A stretch of 64,000 nucleotides of DNA from Gordonia sediminis (GCA_004193205.1 RZUM01000004.1:1-64000), one strand, 5' to 3'. Positions 25,168 through 37,775 are shown, counted from the first letter of the stretch. Numbers and translations: made by a program. The notes: generated by a model not told the origin, from the letters alone.

Positions 25168-25606
25168 GGGTTCCTCCGTCTTTCGTTCTTCGATTGGACT
25201 GTCATCGAGCGCCTCGCGGGCGCTGATGATCGTGGTCGCCGGTGGCGACCGGGGTGGTCGCGACAGCAATCCTGCCACCACCGCCGAATGTTGCGGCGAA
25301 AGCGACCGTACCCACGTGAGCAGGCATTTGCGAGAGCCACCCCCGCAATTCCCGAGGGATGCGGTGTTGTAGCGTGCCTTGCTCCTCGACGGTATCCCAC
25401 GGCGCCGACAACGCGCCCGGCACCTCGCTGACTACTGGTTATTCCGGAAAACCGCAGGTCACCGACACCTCGACGATTCGGCGCCACCGAGCCGCGACGG
25501 TCAGCGGAAAAAAATTCGCCTCTGCCTGCACTGATACGTGTGTGACGGGAGTGGCCGTCACGAACTGGCCGGATTGACTGCACCCCGTCGGCGTGTCGCG
25601 GTCGGG
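25168..25606. other. 439-nt intergenic region between nmtR and mihF
   Basis: No convincing gene is seen. The stretch 25430-25560 is less GC-rich than its surroundings and contains a run of seven A. GTGACGG/CCGTCAC at 25542-25561 forms a 7-bp hairpin about 46 nt past the nmtR stop and may end that transcript. The mihF promoter should lie in the lower half, but I see no clear -10/-35 pair. Short open frames here (such as one of 73 codons at 25202-25423) have no recognisable product. Confidence 0.5.
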
Positions 25607-25963
25607 TCAGGCGGTGTCGTGCCCACGGTCGCCGAGACGGAGGTGTTCGATGTGGTAGATCGCCTCGTCGAGCAGGGCGGCGACATGCGAGTCGTAGAGG
25701 CTGTAGACGACGCTGCGACCGTTGCGGGTTCCGACCACCAGCCCCAACGCGCGCAGCAGTCGCAGTTGATGCGAGACGGCCGGTTGTTCCATGCCGACGG
25801 CCTCGGCCAGGTCGTTGACCGAGCACGGTTCCTGCCGCAGCCGGGTCAGGATCATCAACCGGTTGGGCGATGCCAGCGCCTGCAGCGTCTCGGCGACCGT
25901 CACGGCGGCCGCGGCGTCGAGCGGCTTGCCCGGTGTCGACCTGCCCTGCACGCCATGGCCCAT
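25607..25963 (-). CDS. nmtR: ArsR/SmtB-family nickel/cobalt sensor NmtR
   Basis: NmtR is a homodimeric winged-helix repressor that leaves DNA when it binds Ni(II) or Co(II). The 118-residue protein begins MGHGV, giving the N-terminal Gly2-His3 ligand region, and carries Asp91, His93, His104 and His107 in YDSHVAALLDEAIYHIEH. These have the same residue numbers as the metal ligands of M. tuberculosis NmtR; a further C-terminal histidine is His115. The recognition helix region is PAVSHQLRLLRALGL. ATG 25963 was chosen over TTG 25975 because metal binding needs Gly2-His3. It is divergent from ctpJ across a palindromic operator. Confidence 0.9.
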   Translation of the reverse strand: MGHGVQGRSTPGKPLDAAAAVTVAETLQALASPNRLMILTRLRQEPCSVNDLAEAVGMEQPAVSHQLRLLRALGLVVGTRNGRSVVYSLYDSHVAALLDEAIYHIEHLRLGDRGHDTA

Positions 25964-25985
25964 GGGTAGAGTCAATCACACCCAT

Positions 25986-26012
25986 CACATATGTACACAT
26001 ATACATGTGTAC
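25986..26012. promoter_or_regulatory. Overlapping inverted repeats, probable NmtR operator
   Basis: GTACACAT (25993-26000) and ATGTGTAC (26005-26012) are exact reverse complements separated by ATAC. Overlapping them, ATATGT and ACATAT (25989-26002) form a 6-2-6 repeat of the SmtB/ArsR type. TATACA at 26000-26005 is a plausible -10 for ctpJ. The site lies in the 59-nt gap between the divergent nmtR and ctpJ starts. Confidence 0.7.
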
Positions 26013-26022
26013 GCTTTCGCAT

Positions 26023-27969
26023 GTGAGTTCCACGGTCCGTGAGCATCTCCCCCCGCCTCCCACGATCTTCGGCCCCCGAGGATGGTCATCGACGTGGTCG
26101 GTAACGTCGGTGCGATGGGCCACGACGGCGACCCTGCTCTTCTGCTGCGGAGTCGTCACACAACTCGCCGGAGGGCCCACCGCGATGGTGTGGGCCTTCT
26201 ACCTCGCCTGCTACGTGACCGGTGGCTGGGAACCCGCACTGGAGGGACTGCGCGCCCTGCGCGGCCGGAAGCTCGACGTCGACCTGCTGATGATCGTGGC
26301 CGCTGTCGGCGCCGCCGCGATCGGGCAGATCTTCGACGGCGCGCTGCTGATCGTCATCTTCGCCACGTCGGGAGCGCTGGAGGACCTGGCAACCCGGCGC
26401 ACGCAGGAGTCGGTACGCAGCCTGCTCGACGACACCCCGGATCGGGCGAGTCTCGTCGACCCGCACGGCGAGGAAGTCGTCATCTCGGCGGCAGATCTGC
26501 GTCCCGGTGACGTGATCGTGGTTCGTCCCGGTGAACGGATCGCGGCCGACGGCACGGTGATCGCCGGCACCAGCGACGTCGATCAGTCGTCGATCACCGG
26601 GGAGTCCCTGCCGGTGGGAAGAACGAGCGGGGAGACCGTTTTCGCGGGCACACTCAACGGCACCGGAGCGATCCGTGTGCGGGTCGACACCCGGCCCGAC
26701 GACACGGTCGCGGCGCGCATCGTGGCGATGGTCGCGGAGGCGAGCGCCACCAAGGCCCACGCCCAACTGTTCATCGAGAAGGTGGAGACCGTCTACTCGT
26801 CCGTGGTGGTGGTCGCCACCCTGGCCTTGTTCGCCATCCCGCTGATGGCCGGAGCCGATCTCCAGACGACGTTGCTGCGGGCCATGACGTTCATGATCGT
26901 CGCGTCACCGTGCGCGGTCGTACTCGCCACGATGCCGCCTCTGCTGTCGGCCATCGCGACCGCCGGACGCCACGGGGTACTCGTGAAGTCGGCGGTGGCC
27001 GCGGAGAGACTCGCCGACGTCACTCGCGTGGCGCTGGACAAGACCGGTACGGTCACCACAGGCGCTCCCGCGGTCACCGACATCGTCGTCGTCGATCCCT
27101 CGACGACCCGCGACGCCGTACTGACATTGGCCGCTGCCGCCGAACTCCACAGCGAACACCCCATCGGGCGGGCCCTGGCCGCCGCGGCACGCGATCGCCA
27201 TCTGCGTCTGCCGTCGCCCGTCGACTTCGTCGCCCTCCCCGGGCGCGGGGTACGGGCCACCGTCGGGCGTCGTCGCGTCGAGATCATGAACGCATCCACC
27301 CGGACCGAGTCCGTGGTCGTCGACGCCCGCCAACGTTTCGACGTGGCGGGCGGCACGAGCGTCGCGGTCGTCGTCGACGACACGGTGCTCGGCGTCATCG
27401 CGCTCCATGATCATGTGCGTCGTGGGGCCATCGCCGCGGTGTCGGCGATCACCGAGACGACCGGGTCGTCGCCCATCCTGCTCACCGGCGACAACGCCGC
27501 GGCCGCACAGCGCATCGCGACTACCGTCGGGATCAGCGACGTCCGTGCGGACCTGCTGCCGCAGGACAAAGTCGACGTGGTGCGTGCCCTCCGCGACGAG
27601 GGCGCTCGCGTCGCGGTGGTCGGAGACGGCATCAACGACGCCCCAGCGCTCGCCACCGCCGACGTCGGCGTGGCGATGGGCCGCATCGGCGCCGACCTCA
27701 CGCTGCACACTGCCGATGTCGTCATCGTCGGCGACGATCTCACCGCCGTGCCCACCCTGCTGCGACTCGCCCGTCGGGCACGCCACGTGGTCATCGCCAA
27801 CCTGGTGTTCGCCGCCGCCGTCATCGTCACGCTGGTGACCTGGGACCTGGTCGGACACCTGCCGCTGCCGCTGGGTGTGGCGGGGCACGAGGGTTCGACC
27901 ATTCTGGTCGCGCTCAACGGGTTGCGGCTACTGGGTTCGCGGGCGTGGCGACGTGCCCGGCGTGGATGA
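26023..27969 (+). CDS. ctpJ: P1B-4 type metal-efflux ATPase (CtpJ-like, Co/Ni)
   Basis: This is a membrane pump that exports divalent transition metals using ATP. The 648-residue protein has the P-type set: TGES (192-195), phosphorylated Asp339 in DKTGT, SEHPIG in the nucleotide domain and GDGINDAP with Asp535. The metal-selectivity motifs are SPC (295-297) and HEGST (from His622), which define the P1B-4 cobalt/nickel/iron class. There is no N-terminal metal-binding CxxC domain. GTG 26023 lacks a Shine-Dalgarno and lies about 10 nt after a likely transcription start; an in-frame ATG at 26005 falls inside the operator. Control by NmtR is inferred from divergence and the palindromes. Confidence 0.9.
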   Translation: MSSTVREHLPPPPTIFGPRGWSSTWSVTSVRWATTATLLFCCGVVTQLAGGPTAMVWAFYLACYVTGGWEPALEGLRALRGRKLDVDLLMIVAAVGAAAIGQIFDGALLIVIFATSGALEDLATRRTQESVRSLLDDTPDRASLVDPHGEEVVISAADLRPGDVIVVRPGERIAADGTVIAGTSDVDQSSITGESLPVGRTSGETVFAGTLNGTGAIRVRVDTRPDDTVAARIVAMVAEASATKAHAQLFIEKVETVYSSVVVVATLALFAIPLMAGADLQTTLLRAMTFMIVASPCAVVLATMPPLLSAIATAGRHGVLVKSAVAAERLADVTRVALDKTGTVTTGAPAVTDIVVVDPSTTRDAVLTLAAAAELHSEHPIGRALAAAARDRHLRLPSPVDFVALPGRGVRATVGRRRVEIMNASTRTESVVVDARQRFDVAGGTSVAVVVDDTVLGVIALHDHVRRGAIAAVSAITETTGSSPILLTGDNAAAAQRIATTVGISDVRADLLPQDKVDVVRALRDEGARVAVVGDGINDAPALATADVGVAMGRIGADLTLHTADVVIVGDDLTAVPTLLRLARRARHVVIANLVFAAAVIVTLVTWDLVGHLPLPLGVAGHEGSTILVALNGLRLLGSRAWRRARRG

Positions 27970-28080
27970 AAGGACGCCAATAGCCTGTCGTACTCCCACG
28001 ATAGAATGGTCGTTTGAGCGAGATTGAGCGCGTGAAAAACGTTGTAGGGCAATGAAATAGCTCAGCTTTGGCTATTGTGT

Positions 28081-28096
28081 CCGAACAGGTGTTCGA
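28081..28096. promoter_or_regulatory. LexA/SOS box overlapping a start codon
   Basis: CCGAACAGGTGTTCGA differs by one base from the mycobacterial SOS consensus TCGAAC-N4-GTTCGA. It contains the GTG (28089-28091) proposed as start of the 13E12 HNH gene. SOS boxes at the 5' end of 13E12 genes are known from M. tuberculosis. Confidence 0.75.
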
Positions 28097-29354
28097 CTAC
28101 TCTTGGGGCATGCCACTCGACACCCTGCTCCCCACCGTCCGTGACCTGACCATCACCGCCGACGCCACCGGCCGTGAGGTGTTCGACACCACCAAGATGC
28201 TGATGGGCCTGCGCAACGTGGTCGACCACCAACTCGCCGTACACGCCGGCGCGCTGGACCGGTTGGGGGTGGCGCGGCAGACCGGTGGCAAGACGCGGGC
28301 GCTGTTGATCGAGATGGGTGCGGCACCCACGGTGGCGGACCGGTGGCTGCGGATCGCCGCCGCCCTGTCCACCCTGGAACGGGTGGCGGCGTATTCGGGC
28401 GATGGGGTCTTCTCTGGGGAACACGTCGACGCCCTCGTCCGCGGGATGGGGCATATCGAGAAACGCGCGCCGGAACCGTTGAGCGAGGTGTCACGCATCG
28501 AACACCAGTTGGCCCTGATCGCCCAGGCGTTCGCCGGGGCCACCCCACGCGAGGTGCTCGACACCGCCCGCACCCTCGGCAACCAGATCGCCGACGACCA
28601 CGGTGGCGTGCCGGCCGGGGAGGACCGCACCATCAACGAGTGGACCACCACACCCACCGATGACGGCCGGTTGGAGGTACACGCGAACCTGGACATCGTA
28701 ATCGGGGAGAAACTGGTGTCGGCGATCGAATCCCTGGCGCAGAAACGCCCTGAACCCGACGGGTCCGAGGACGCCCGTTCGGCGGGGCAACGCCGCGCCG
28801 ACGCGTTGGAGATGATCCTGGATGCCGCCGCCCACGCCACCGCGTCGGGGGTCACCGATCTGGTGGCCGTCCCGAAAACACACCTGAACCTGACCGTGCC
28901 CGTCGACACCCCCGATGCCGCGGCGTTGCAGTGGCTGGGCCCAATCTCGCAGACCCTGGCGAAAACGCTGTCCTGCGATGGCACCGTCAGCGCGGTCATC
29001 GTCGACGGCGAGAAGGTGCCCTTGGACATGGGACACCCGCAACGCCTGTTCACCCATCACCAACGCAGGGCGTTGATCATCCGCGACCACTGCTGCGTCA
29101 AATGTGGTGCGGCAGCAGGATATACACAATGCCACCACATCCACCATTGGGCTGATGGGGGTCCCACCGACCTGGACAACGGCTGCCTGCTGTGCACTTC
29201 GTGTCACGCCCAAATCCACGCCAGCGGTTGGGACATCATCATGGGCGCCGACCGCCACCCCTGGCTACTCCCACCCGTCGAGCAGGACCCGAACCGCACC
29301 CCGATACCCGCCTACAACAGGCGAACGATGCACCTGGACGGCGTCGCCGCCTGA
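28089..29354 (+). CDS. 13E12-family protein: DUF222 plus HNH endonuclease
   Basis: This is a member of the multicopy 13E12 repeat family, often associated with repetitive or mobile loci; its biological role is unknown. The 421-residue protein has a DUF222 domain (about 15-320) and a C-terminal zinc HNH nuclease at about 335-377: CVKCG, then QCHHIHHWADGGPTDLDNG with the catalytic His and Asn, then LCTSCHAQIH. GTG 28089 (MFDYSWGMPL) lies within an SOS box; TTG 28068 or ATG 28110 are alternatives. Upstream a TAGAAT hexamer (28002-28007) could be a -10. It is convergent with pyrF. LexA control is inferred. Confidence 0.88.
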   Translation: MFDYSWGMPLDTLLPTVRDLTITADATGREVFDTTKMLMGLRNVVDHQLAVHAGALDRLGVARQTGGKTRALLIEMGAAPTVADRWLRIAAALSTLERVAAYSGDGVFSGEHVDALVRGMGHIEKRAPEPLSEVSRIEHQLALIAQAFAGATPREVLDTARTLGNQIADDHGGVPAGEDRTINEWTTTPTDDGRLEVHANLDIVIGEKLVSAIESLAQKRPEPDGSEDARSAGQRRADALEMILDAAAHATASGVTDLVAVPKTHLNLTVPVDTPDAAALQWLGPISQTLAKTLSCDGTVSAVIVDGEKVPLDMGHPQRLFTHHQRRALIIRDHCCVKCGAAAGYTQCHHIHHWADGGPTDLDNGCLLCTSCHAQIHASGWDIIMGADRHPWLLPPVEQDPNRTPIPAYNRRTMHLDGVAA

Positions 29355-29463
29355 CCCGAAGCCCTGATCCCCGGGCCTGACCCGACCGCGACCGAGCACA
29401 AAAGGACCAGCAGCACGGCCTGACCCGACCAACCCAGACCACCCGGGAACTCCCCGGACGCAC

Positions 29464-29487
29464 GTTCCTTGAGAACTCCATAGTGTG
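29464..29487 (+). other. boxA/boxB-like motif downstream of the HNH gene
   Basis: GTTCCTTGAGAACTCCATAG plus TGTG stands 110 nt past the HNH gene stop. GTTC...GAAC can pair. The TTGAGAACT...TAGTGTG string resembles sequences I associate with the spacers and leaders of actinobacterial rRNA operons, yet no rRNA gene is here. Its function is unknown. Confidence 0.35.
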
Positions 29488-29507
29488 AAGCAAGCGGCGC
29501 ACCCCGT

Positions 29508-29537
29508 GTGCCCGCCGGATCTCGGTCCGGCGGGCAC
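29508..29537 (+). terminator. Strong hairpin after the HNH gene
   Basis: GTGCCCGCCGGA and TCCGGCGGGCAC form a perfect 12-bp stem around a 6-nt loop, 154 nt past the HNH stop in the convergent gap with pyrF. No U-tract follows; it may act in both directions. Confidence 0.7.
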
Positions 29538-29607
29538 CACCGGGGTCGACACGAACCCGTCGTCGTCCTCAGGGATGAGAGTGACGAGGCGAGCCGCTGC
29601 TTATTCC

Positions 29608-29623
29608 GCGGGGTTGGCCCCGC
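29608..29623 (-). terminator. Hairpin directly after pyrF
   Basis: GCGGGG-TTGG-CCCCGC is a 6-bp all-GC stem with a tetraloop that begins at the base after the pyrF stop codon. It fits the end of the long pyr operon. Confidence 0.65.
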
Positions 29624-30483
29624 TCAGCCGAACGCCGCCTCGATCTCGTCGCGCTGCTTCTCGCAGGCCGCGCGCAAGGCCGCGACGTCGGGACCGGCGC
29701 GCAGCACGCCTCGACTGCTGGCCGGCAGCACCCATGCCAGGTCGGCACCGGCGAACACCGAGGGCAGGTCGTCGGCGGTCGCACCCTGGGCTCCAAGACC
29801 CGGCGAGAGGATCGGCCCGTCCAACCCGGACAGATCCAGACCGTGGGCCCGGGTGGCGCCGACCACCAGTCCAACGGTGGCGGTGCCGTCGGCGTTCTCG
29901 GCGGCCGCGGCGTCGACGATCGATTGCGCGACGCCCTTCGTGACGCTCGCGGGCTCGCTCCCCTGAGAGTCGATGGTCGCGGTCTGAAGCGCCGCGCCCT
30001 CGGGATTGGAGGTGCGCGCGAGCACGAACACCCCACGGTCGGACGCCCGCGCCGCACTCACGACCGGATCCAGGGACCCGAACCCGAGGTAGGGCGACAC
30101 GGTGACCGCATCCGAGCACAGCGGCGATGTGTCCTCGAGCCAGGCCGTCGCGTAGGCGGCCATCGTCGATCCGATGTCGCCGCGTTTGGCGTCGGCGAGC
30201 ACGAGCGCACCGGCCTCCTGACAGCCCCGGATGACCCGTTCGAGGACCGCGAAACCGGCCGAGCCGAACAGCTCGAAGAATGCCACCTGCGGTTTGATCA
30301 CCGCCGCGACCGGACCGAGAGCCTCTACACAGATGTCCGCGAACCGCGTGAGCCCGTCCACCGAGACCGGCAGTCCCCACTCCTCGAGCAGTGCGGCGTG
30401 CGGATCGATGCCGGCACACAGACGGCCCCGCTTCCCGACCGCGTCGAGGTGTCGTCGACCGAATCCCCGCACCGACACCCCGG

Positions 30484-30487
<4 letters not shown>
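29624..30487 (-). CDS. pyrF: Orotidine 5'-phosphate decarboxylase
   Basis: This enzyme decarboxylates orotidine monophosphate to UMP, the last step of de novo pyrimidine synthesis. The 287-residue length and [13 protein letters not shown] with the active-site Lys mark the long actinobacterial (type 2) form. Also visible are AGIDPH, VKPQ-type IKPQVAFFE and LSPGLGAQG for phosphate binding. GTG 30487 overlaps the carB stop as GTGA; longer in-frame readings upstream are inside carB. It is the last gene of the pyr operon, followed by a hairpin. Confidence 0.95.
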
Positions 30488-33818
<3,331 letters not shown>

Positions 33819-33819
<1 letters not shown>

Positions 33820-34985
33820 CAGGCACTCGCTCCTTGTGCTGAGCCACCCTCGAGGCGGGTGACGAACTTGTCGAAGAGGTAGGCGGCGTCGTGTGGCCCG
33901 GCCGCGGCCTCGGGGTGGTACTGGACGGAGAACGCCTGTCCGGACAGCAGTTCCACACCCTCGACGACCCCGTCGTTGGCGCAGACGTGGCTGACGCGGG
34001 CCCGGCCGAAATCGGTGTCGAACTCCTCGCCGGCCTCACCCTCGAGCGCGAAGCCGTGATTCTGCGCGGTGATCGACACCTTGCCGGTGGCGTGGTCGAT
34101 GACCGGGATGTTGATGCCGCGGTGCCCGAACTTCATCTTGTAGGTGCGCCGCCCGAGGGCCCGGCCGAGGATCTGGTTGCCGAAGCAGATCCCGAACAAC
34201 GGCAAACCTTCGCCGAGCACACCGCGGGTCAGCTCCACCATCGCGTCGGCGGTGGCGGGGTCACCGGGCCCGTTGGACAGGAACACACCGTCGGGTTTCA
34301 GCTCGGTGATGGCGCCGAGACCCACCGTCGAGGGCAGCACGTGCACCCGCACGCCGCGCTCGGCGAACATCCGCGGGGTGTTGGTCTTGATGCCGAGATC
34401 GATTGCCGCGACGGTGAATCTCACGTTGTCGGGTTCGACGAGGTAGCCGGTGGCGGTGGTCACCTCGCCCGCCAGGTCGGCGCCCTTCATCTGCGGCTGG
34501 CTACGCACCGTGGCCAGCAGTTCCTCGTCGGAGGCGAGGGCCGCGCCGGAGAAGACACCGGCCCGCATCGACCCGTGGTCGCGCAGGACGCGGACGACAG
34601 TGCGGGTGTCGATGCCGGCGATGCCGACGATCCCCTGCCGGCGCAGTTCGTCCTCCAGCGATGTGGTCGCGCGCCAGTTCGACACCCGCCGGGTGGGATT
34701 ACGCACCGCGTACCCGGCGACCCAGATCTTGCCGGAGTCTCCGCTCTCCGAGTCGCTGCCGGCGCTGCCGGTGGATTCGCCGTCTTCGTCGTTCCAGCCG
34801 GTATTGCCGATCTGCGGTGCGGTGGCGACCACGATCTGGCGGTGGTAGCTCGGATCGGTGAGCGTCTCCTGATACCCGGTCATCGCGGTGCAGAACACCG
34901 CCTCCCCCAGCGTCTCGCCGACGGCACCGAACGGCAGACCGCGGAAGACCTGCCCGTTCTCCAGCACCAGAACCGCTGTGCTCAT
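33819..34985 (-). CDS. carA: Carbamoyl-phosphate synthase small subunit
   Basis: This is the glutamine amidotransferase that supplies ammonia to CarB. The 388-residue protein has the class I GATase triad: nucleophile Cys in [12 protein letters not shown], and His/Glu in [11 protein letters not shown] near the C-terminus. Residues about 70-85 are an extra Ser/Gly/Asp/Glu-rich loop ([16 protein letters not shown]) between NTGWNDED and KIWVAGY, where relatives have only a few residues. ATG 34985 overlaps the upstream membrane-protein stop (ATGA). Confidence 0.97.
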
Positions 34986-35530
34986 TGCTTTTTCCCCTGT
35001 TCGGTGTCGTCGTCGCCCGGTGCCGGACTTTCTGCAGGTTCCCGCGGGTCCTCGGCAACCCAGTTCGGGTAGACGGTCTTGTCGTCGGCACGCAGGCCCG
35101 AATCGATCTCGGTGCCGCTCGGCAGCACCCAGCGGATCACCAGGACCCCGTCGGCGGTCATCACCTTGCCGGCCAGCCCCCGTTCGGTACGGACCGCGGT
35201 GATCGACTCGCGCGGAATCCAGATGTCGGAGGCACCCTGACGATCGATCAGGATGCCGTCCGGATACGACGAGATGGCTGCGGCCGCGCGGTCGCCGAAG
35301 TCTCCGACGGCCACCCGGTCCTGCCAGCTCGGCGCGATCGTGCTGCCCACATAGAGGCCGGTGTCGGGGCCGTGAGTGGGTTCGGCGAGGTCGGCGGGCA
35401 CCGTCGGCGGCGTCCCGATCAGCTCGGCCTGACGCCGGCCCCGGTTGCGCCAGCCCCGCATGGCGAGCGCGACGAGCCCCAGCCAGACGAGGGCCACCGC
35501 GGCGACGATGACCAGGTCGAAGCCGGTCAT
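34982..35530 (-). CDS. Conserved membrane protein within the pyr operon
   Basis: The 182-residue protein has one N-terminal membrane helix (about 4-24), a basic stop-transfer ([10 protein letters not shown]), then a soluble PH-like beta domain with [35 protein letters not shown] and GVLVIRW, and an acidic tail. A protein of this type stands between pyrC and carA in mycobacteria as well, always without assigned function. It overlaps both neighbours by ATGA (35527-35530 and 34982-34985), so it is tightly co-translated with the pathway. It might tether or regulate pyrimidine enzymes at the membrane; that is speculation. Confidence 0.85.
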   Translation of the reverse strand: MTGFDLVIVAAVALVWLGLVALAMRGWRNRGRRQAELIGTPPTVPADLAEPTHGPDTGLYVGSTIAPSWQDRVAVGDFGDRAAAAISSYPDGILIDRQGASDIWIPRESITAVRTERGLAGKVMTADGVLVIRWVLPSGTEIDSGLRADDKTVYPNWVAEDPREPAESPAPGDDDTEQGKKQ

Positions 35531-36831
35531 CGGGTCACCTCGCCGTCGCGGGCGGTGACCACCCCGCGTAGCACGGTCGCGGTCACCGTCGCCGGCATCG
35601 TCATCGACTCATACGGGGTGTTGCTCGACAGGCTCGCCAGCCGATCGCCCTGCACCACCCACGAGGTGTCCGGGTCGACGAGCGTCAGGTTGCCCGGCTC
35701 GCCGACCGCGATGGGCCGTCCCTGATCGGTCAGCCCGACGATCTGTGCCGGCCGTTCGCTCATCACCCGGGCGACACCGCGCCAGTCGAGCAGACCGGGT
35801 GTCACCATCGTCTCGACGACGATCGGCAGCGCCGTCTGCAGCCCGAGCATCCCAGGTCGGGCCTGGGCGAACTCGCAGGCCTTCTCCTGCGCGGCGTGCG
35901 GTGCGTGGTCGGTGGCGACACAGTCGATGACCCCGTCGGCCAGCGCCTGCCGCAGCGCGAGGTTGTCACGGTGTTCGCGTAGCGGTGGGTTGACCTTGTT
36001 GACCGCGTCGTAGGTGTTCAGTCGCGAATCGTCGAGCAGCAGATGATGCGGGGTGACCTCGGCGCTGATCGCGATGCCCTGCTCACGTGCCCAGCGCAGC
36101 AATTCGACGGTGCCCTCGGTCGAGGCGTGGCAGATGTGCACCCGCGTCCCGGCGTCCCGGGCCAGCAGCGCGTCGCGGATCACGATCGACTCCTCGGCGG
36201 CCCGCGGCCAGCCGGTCAGCCCCAGCCGCGACGCGGTCGGTCCCTCGTGGGCGATCGCCCCGACGGTCAGGCGCGGTTCCTCGGCGTGCTGCGCGATGAG
36301 CACGTCGAGGCTCTTCGCGTATTCCAGCGCCCGGCGCATCAGCAGCGGGTCGGCGACACATTTGCCGTCGTCGCTGAACATCCGCACCCCGGCGACGCCG
36401 GCGTTCATCATGCCCATCTCGGCGAGTTGCTGGCCCTCGAGTCCGACCGTCACCGCACCGATCGGGTACACGTCGACCAGCCCGATATCGCGTCCGGTGC
36501 GCCAGACATTGTCGGTGACGGTCGAGTTGTCGGCGACCGGGTCGGTGTTGGCCATCGCGAACACCGCCGTGAAGCCGCCCAGCGCGGCCGCGGCAGAGCC
36601 GGTGCGGATGGTCTCGGTGTCCTCGCGGCCCGGTTCCCGCAGATGGGTGTGGAGGTCGACGAAACCGGGCAGCAGGATCGCGCCGCCTCCCTCGACGCGG
36701 TCGGCGCCGACCGGTGCGGTCAGATCGGTGCCGATCTCGCTGATCTCGCCGTCGACGACGAGGACGTCGACAGGGTCACCCTCCCCGTAGGGCCGGACAT
36801 CGGCGATGAGAACCGAACCTGACACCTGCAC
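35527..36831 (-). CDS. pyrC: Dihydroorotase
   Basis: This enzyme cyclises N-carbamoyl-aspartate to dihydroorotate. The 434-residue amidohydrolase is of the class I type. Metal-binding motifs: [10 protein letters not shown] near residue 61, [16 protein letters not shown] and ATDHAPH. The start is GTG 36831 (MQVSGS), sharing a base with the pyrB stop (TAGTG); GTG 36825 is also in frame. Its partner PyrB is encoded immediately upstream. Confidence 0.96.
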   Translation of the reverse strand: MQVSGSVLIADVRPYGEGDPVDVLVVDGEISEIGTDLTAPVGADRVEGGGAILLPGFVDLHTHLREPGREDTETIRTGSAAAALGGFTAVFAMANTDPVADNSTVTDNVWRTGRDIGLVDVYPIGAVTVGLEGQQLAEMGMMNAGVAGVRMFSDDGKCVADPLLMRRALEYAKSLDVLIAQHAEEPRLTVGAIAHEGPTASRLGLTGWPRAAEESIVIRDALLARDAGTRVHICHASTEGTVELLRWAREQGIAISAEVTPHHLLLDDSRLNTYDAVNKVNPPLREHRDNLALRQALADGVIDCVATDHAPHAAQEKACEFAQARPGMLGLQTALPIVVETMVTPGLLDWRGVARVMSERPAQIVGLTDQGRPIAVGEPGNLTLVDPDTSWVVQGDRLASLSSNTPYESMTMPATVTATVLRGVVTARDGEVTR

Positions 36832-37774
36832 TACTGCGCTCCTGAGCTGTCGGTGCCGACGAGCAGGCGGAACAGCACCGCCATCCGTACGTGCACTCCG
36901 TTACGGACCTGTTCGAGCACCGTCGCCCGCGGCGAGTCGGCCACCGAATAGCTGATCTCCATGCCGCGCAGCATCGGACCCGGGTGCAGGACCACCGCGT
37001 CGTCGGTGAGCAGTCGCATCCGTCGTTCGTTCAGCCCGAAGCGCACCGAATACTCGCGGGCGCTCGGGAAGAATCCGCCGGTCATGCGCTCGGCCTGCAC
37101 GCGCAGCATCATCACCGCGTCGACAGCGGCGAGTTCGGCGTCGAGATCGTGGGAGACGAGGACCGGCCACCGCTCCACCCCGACCGGCAGCAACGTCTGC
37201 GGCGCGACGAGCACCACTTCGGCGCCGAGCGTCGAGAGCAGGTGCGCGTTGGACCGGGCGACCCGCGAGTGCAGGATGTCGCCGACGATGGCGATCCGGC
37301 GCCCCTGCAACGAACCGAGTCGCTGCCGCAGCGTCAGCGCGTCGAGCAAGGCCTGGGTCGGGTGTTCGTGCATGCCGTCGCCGGCGTTGATCACCGCGGG
37401 TCCGCCGCTTTCCGTCGCGGTCCACTCGGCGATCTGGTGGGCTGCGCCCGACGCAGGATGACGCACGATGAGCGCGTCGGCACCGGCGGCGTGCAGCGTC
37501 TTCACGGTGTCGCGCAACGACTCGCCCTTACCGACCGACGAACTCGACGCGCTGACGTTGATGACGTCGGCGCTCATCCACTTCCCGGCCACCTCGAAGG
37601 ACACCCGGGTCCGCGTGGAGTTCTCGTAGAACACCGTCATCACCGTGCGCCCGCGCAGCGTCGGGAGTTTGCGGACCTCACGTCCGGTCAGCGCCTGTTC
37701 GAACCGTTCGGCCTCGTCGAGGAGTTCGGTCGCCTCGTCCACACTCAGATCCGCGGTGGACAGAAGATGCCGCA

Positions 37775-37775
<1 letters not shown>
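36831..37775 (-). CDS. pyrB: Aspartate carbamoyltransferase catalytic subunit
   Basis: This enzyme joins carbamoyl phosphate to aspartate, the first committed step of pyrimidine synthesis. In 314 residues it shows [11 protein letters not shown] and [14 protein letters not shown] for carbamoyl phosphate, VRHPASGAA, and [13 protein letters not shown]. No regulatory PyrI chain is encoded nearby. ATG 37775 shares one base with the pyrR stop. Confidence 0.97.

Noticed and set aside
25202-25423. 73-codon minus-strand frame upstream of mihF
   Set aside because: No Shine-Dalgarno or similarity recognised; probably leader sequence.
25149-26180. Minus-strand open frame of 343 codons across the nmtR locus
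   Set aside because: It overlaps nmtR in another frame, crosses the operator, and has no recognisable sequence.
25168-29623. Insertion sequence or prophage at the metal-resistance island
   Set aside because: No transposase, integrase, terminal inverted repeats or convincing target duplication; only a weak 12-bp direct match.
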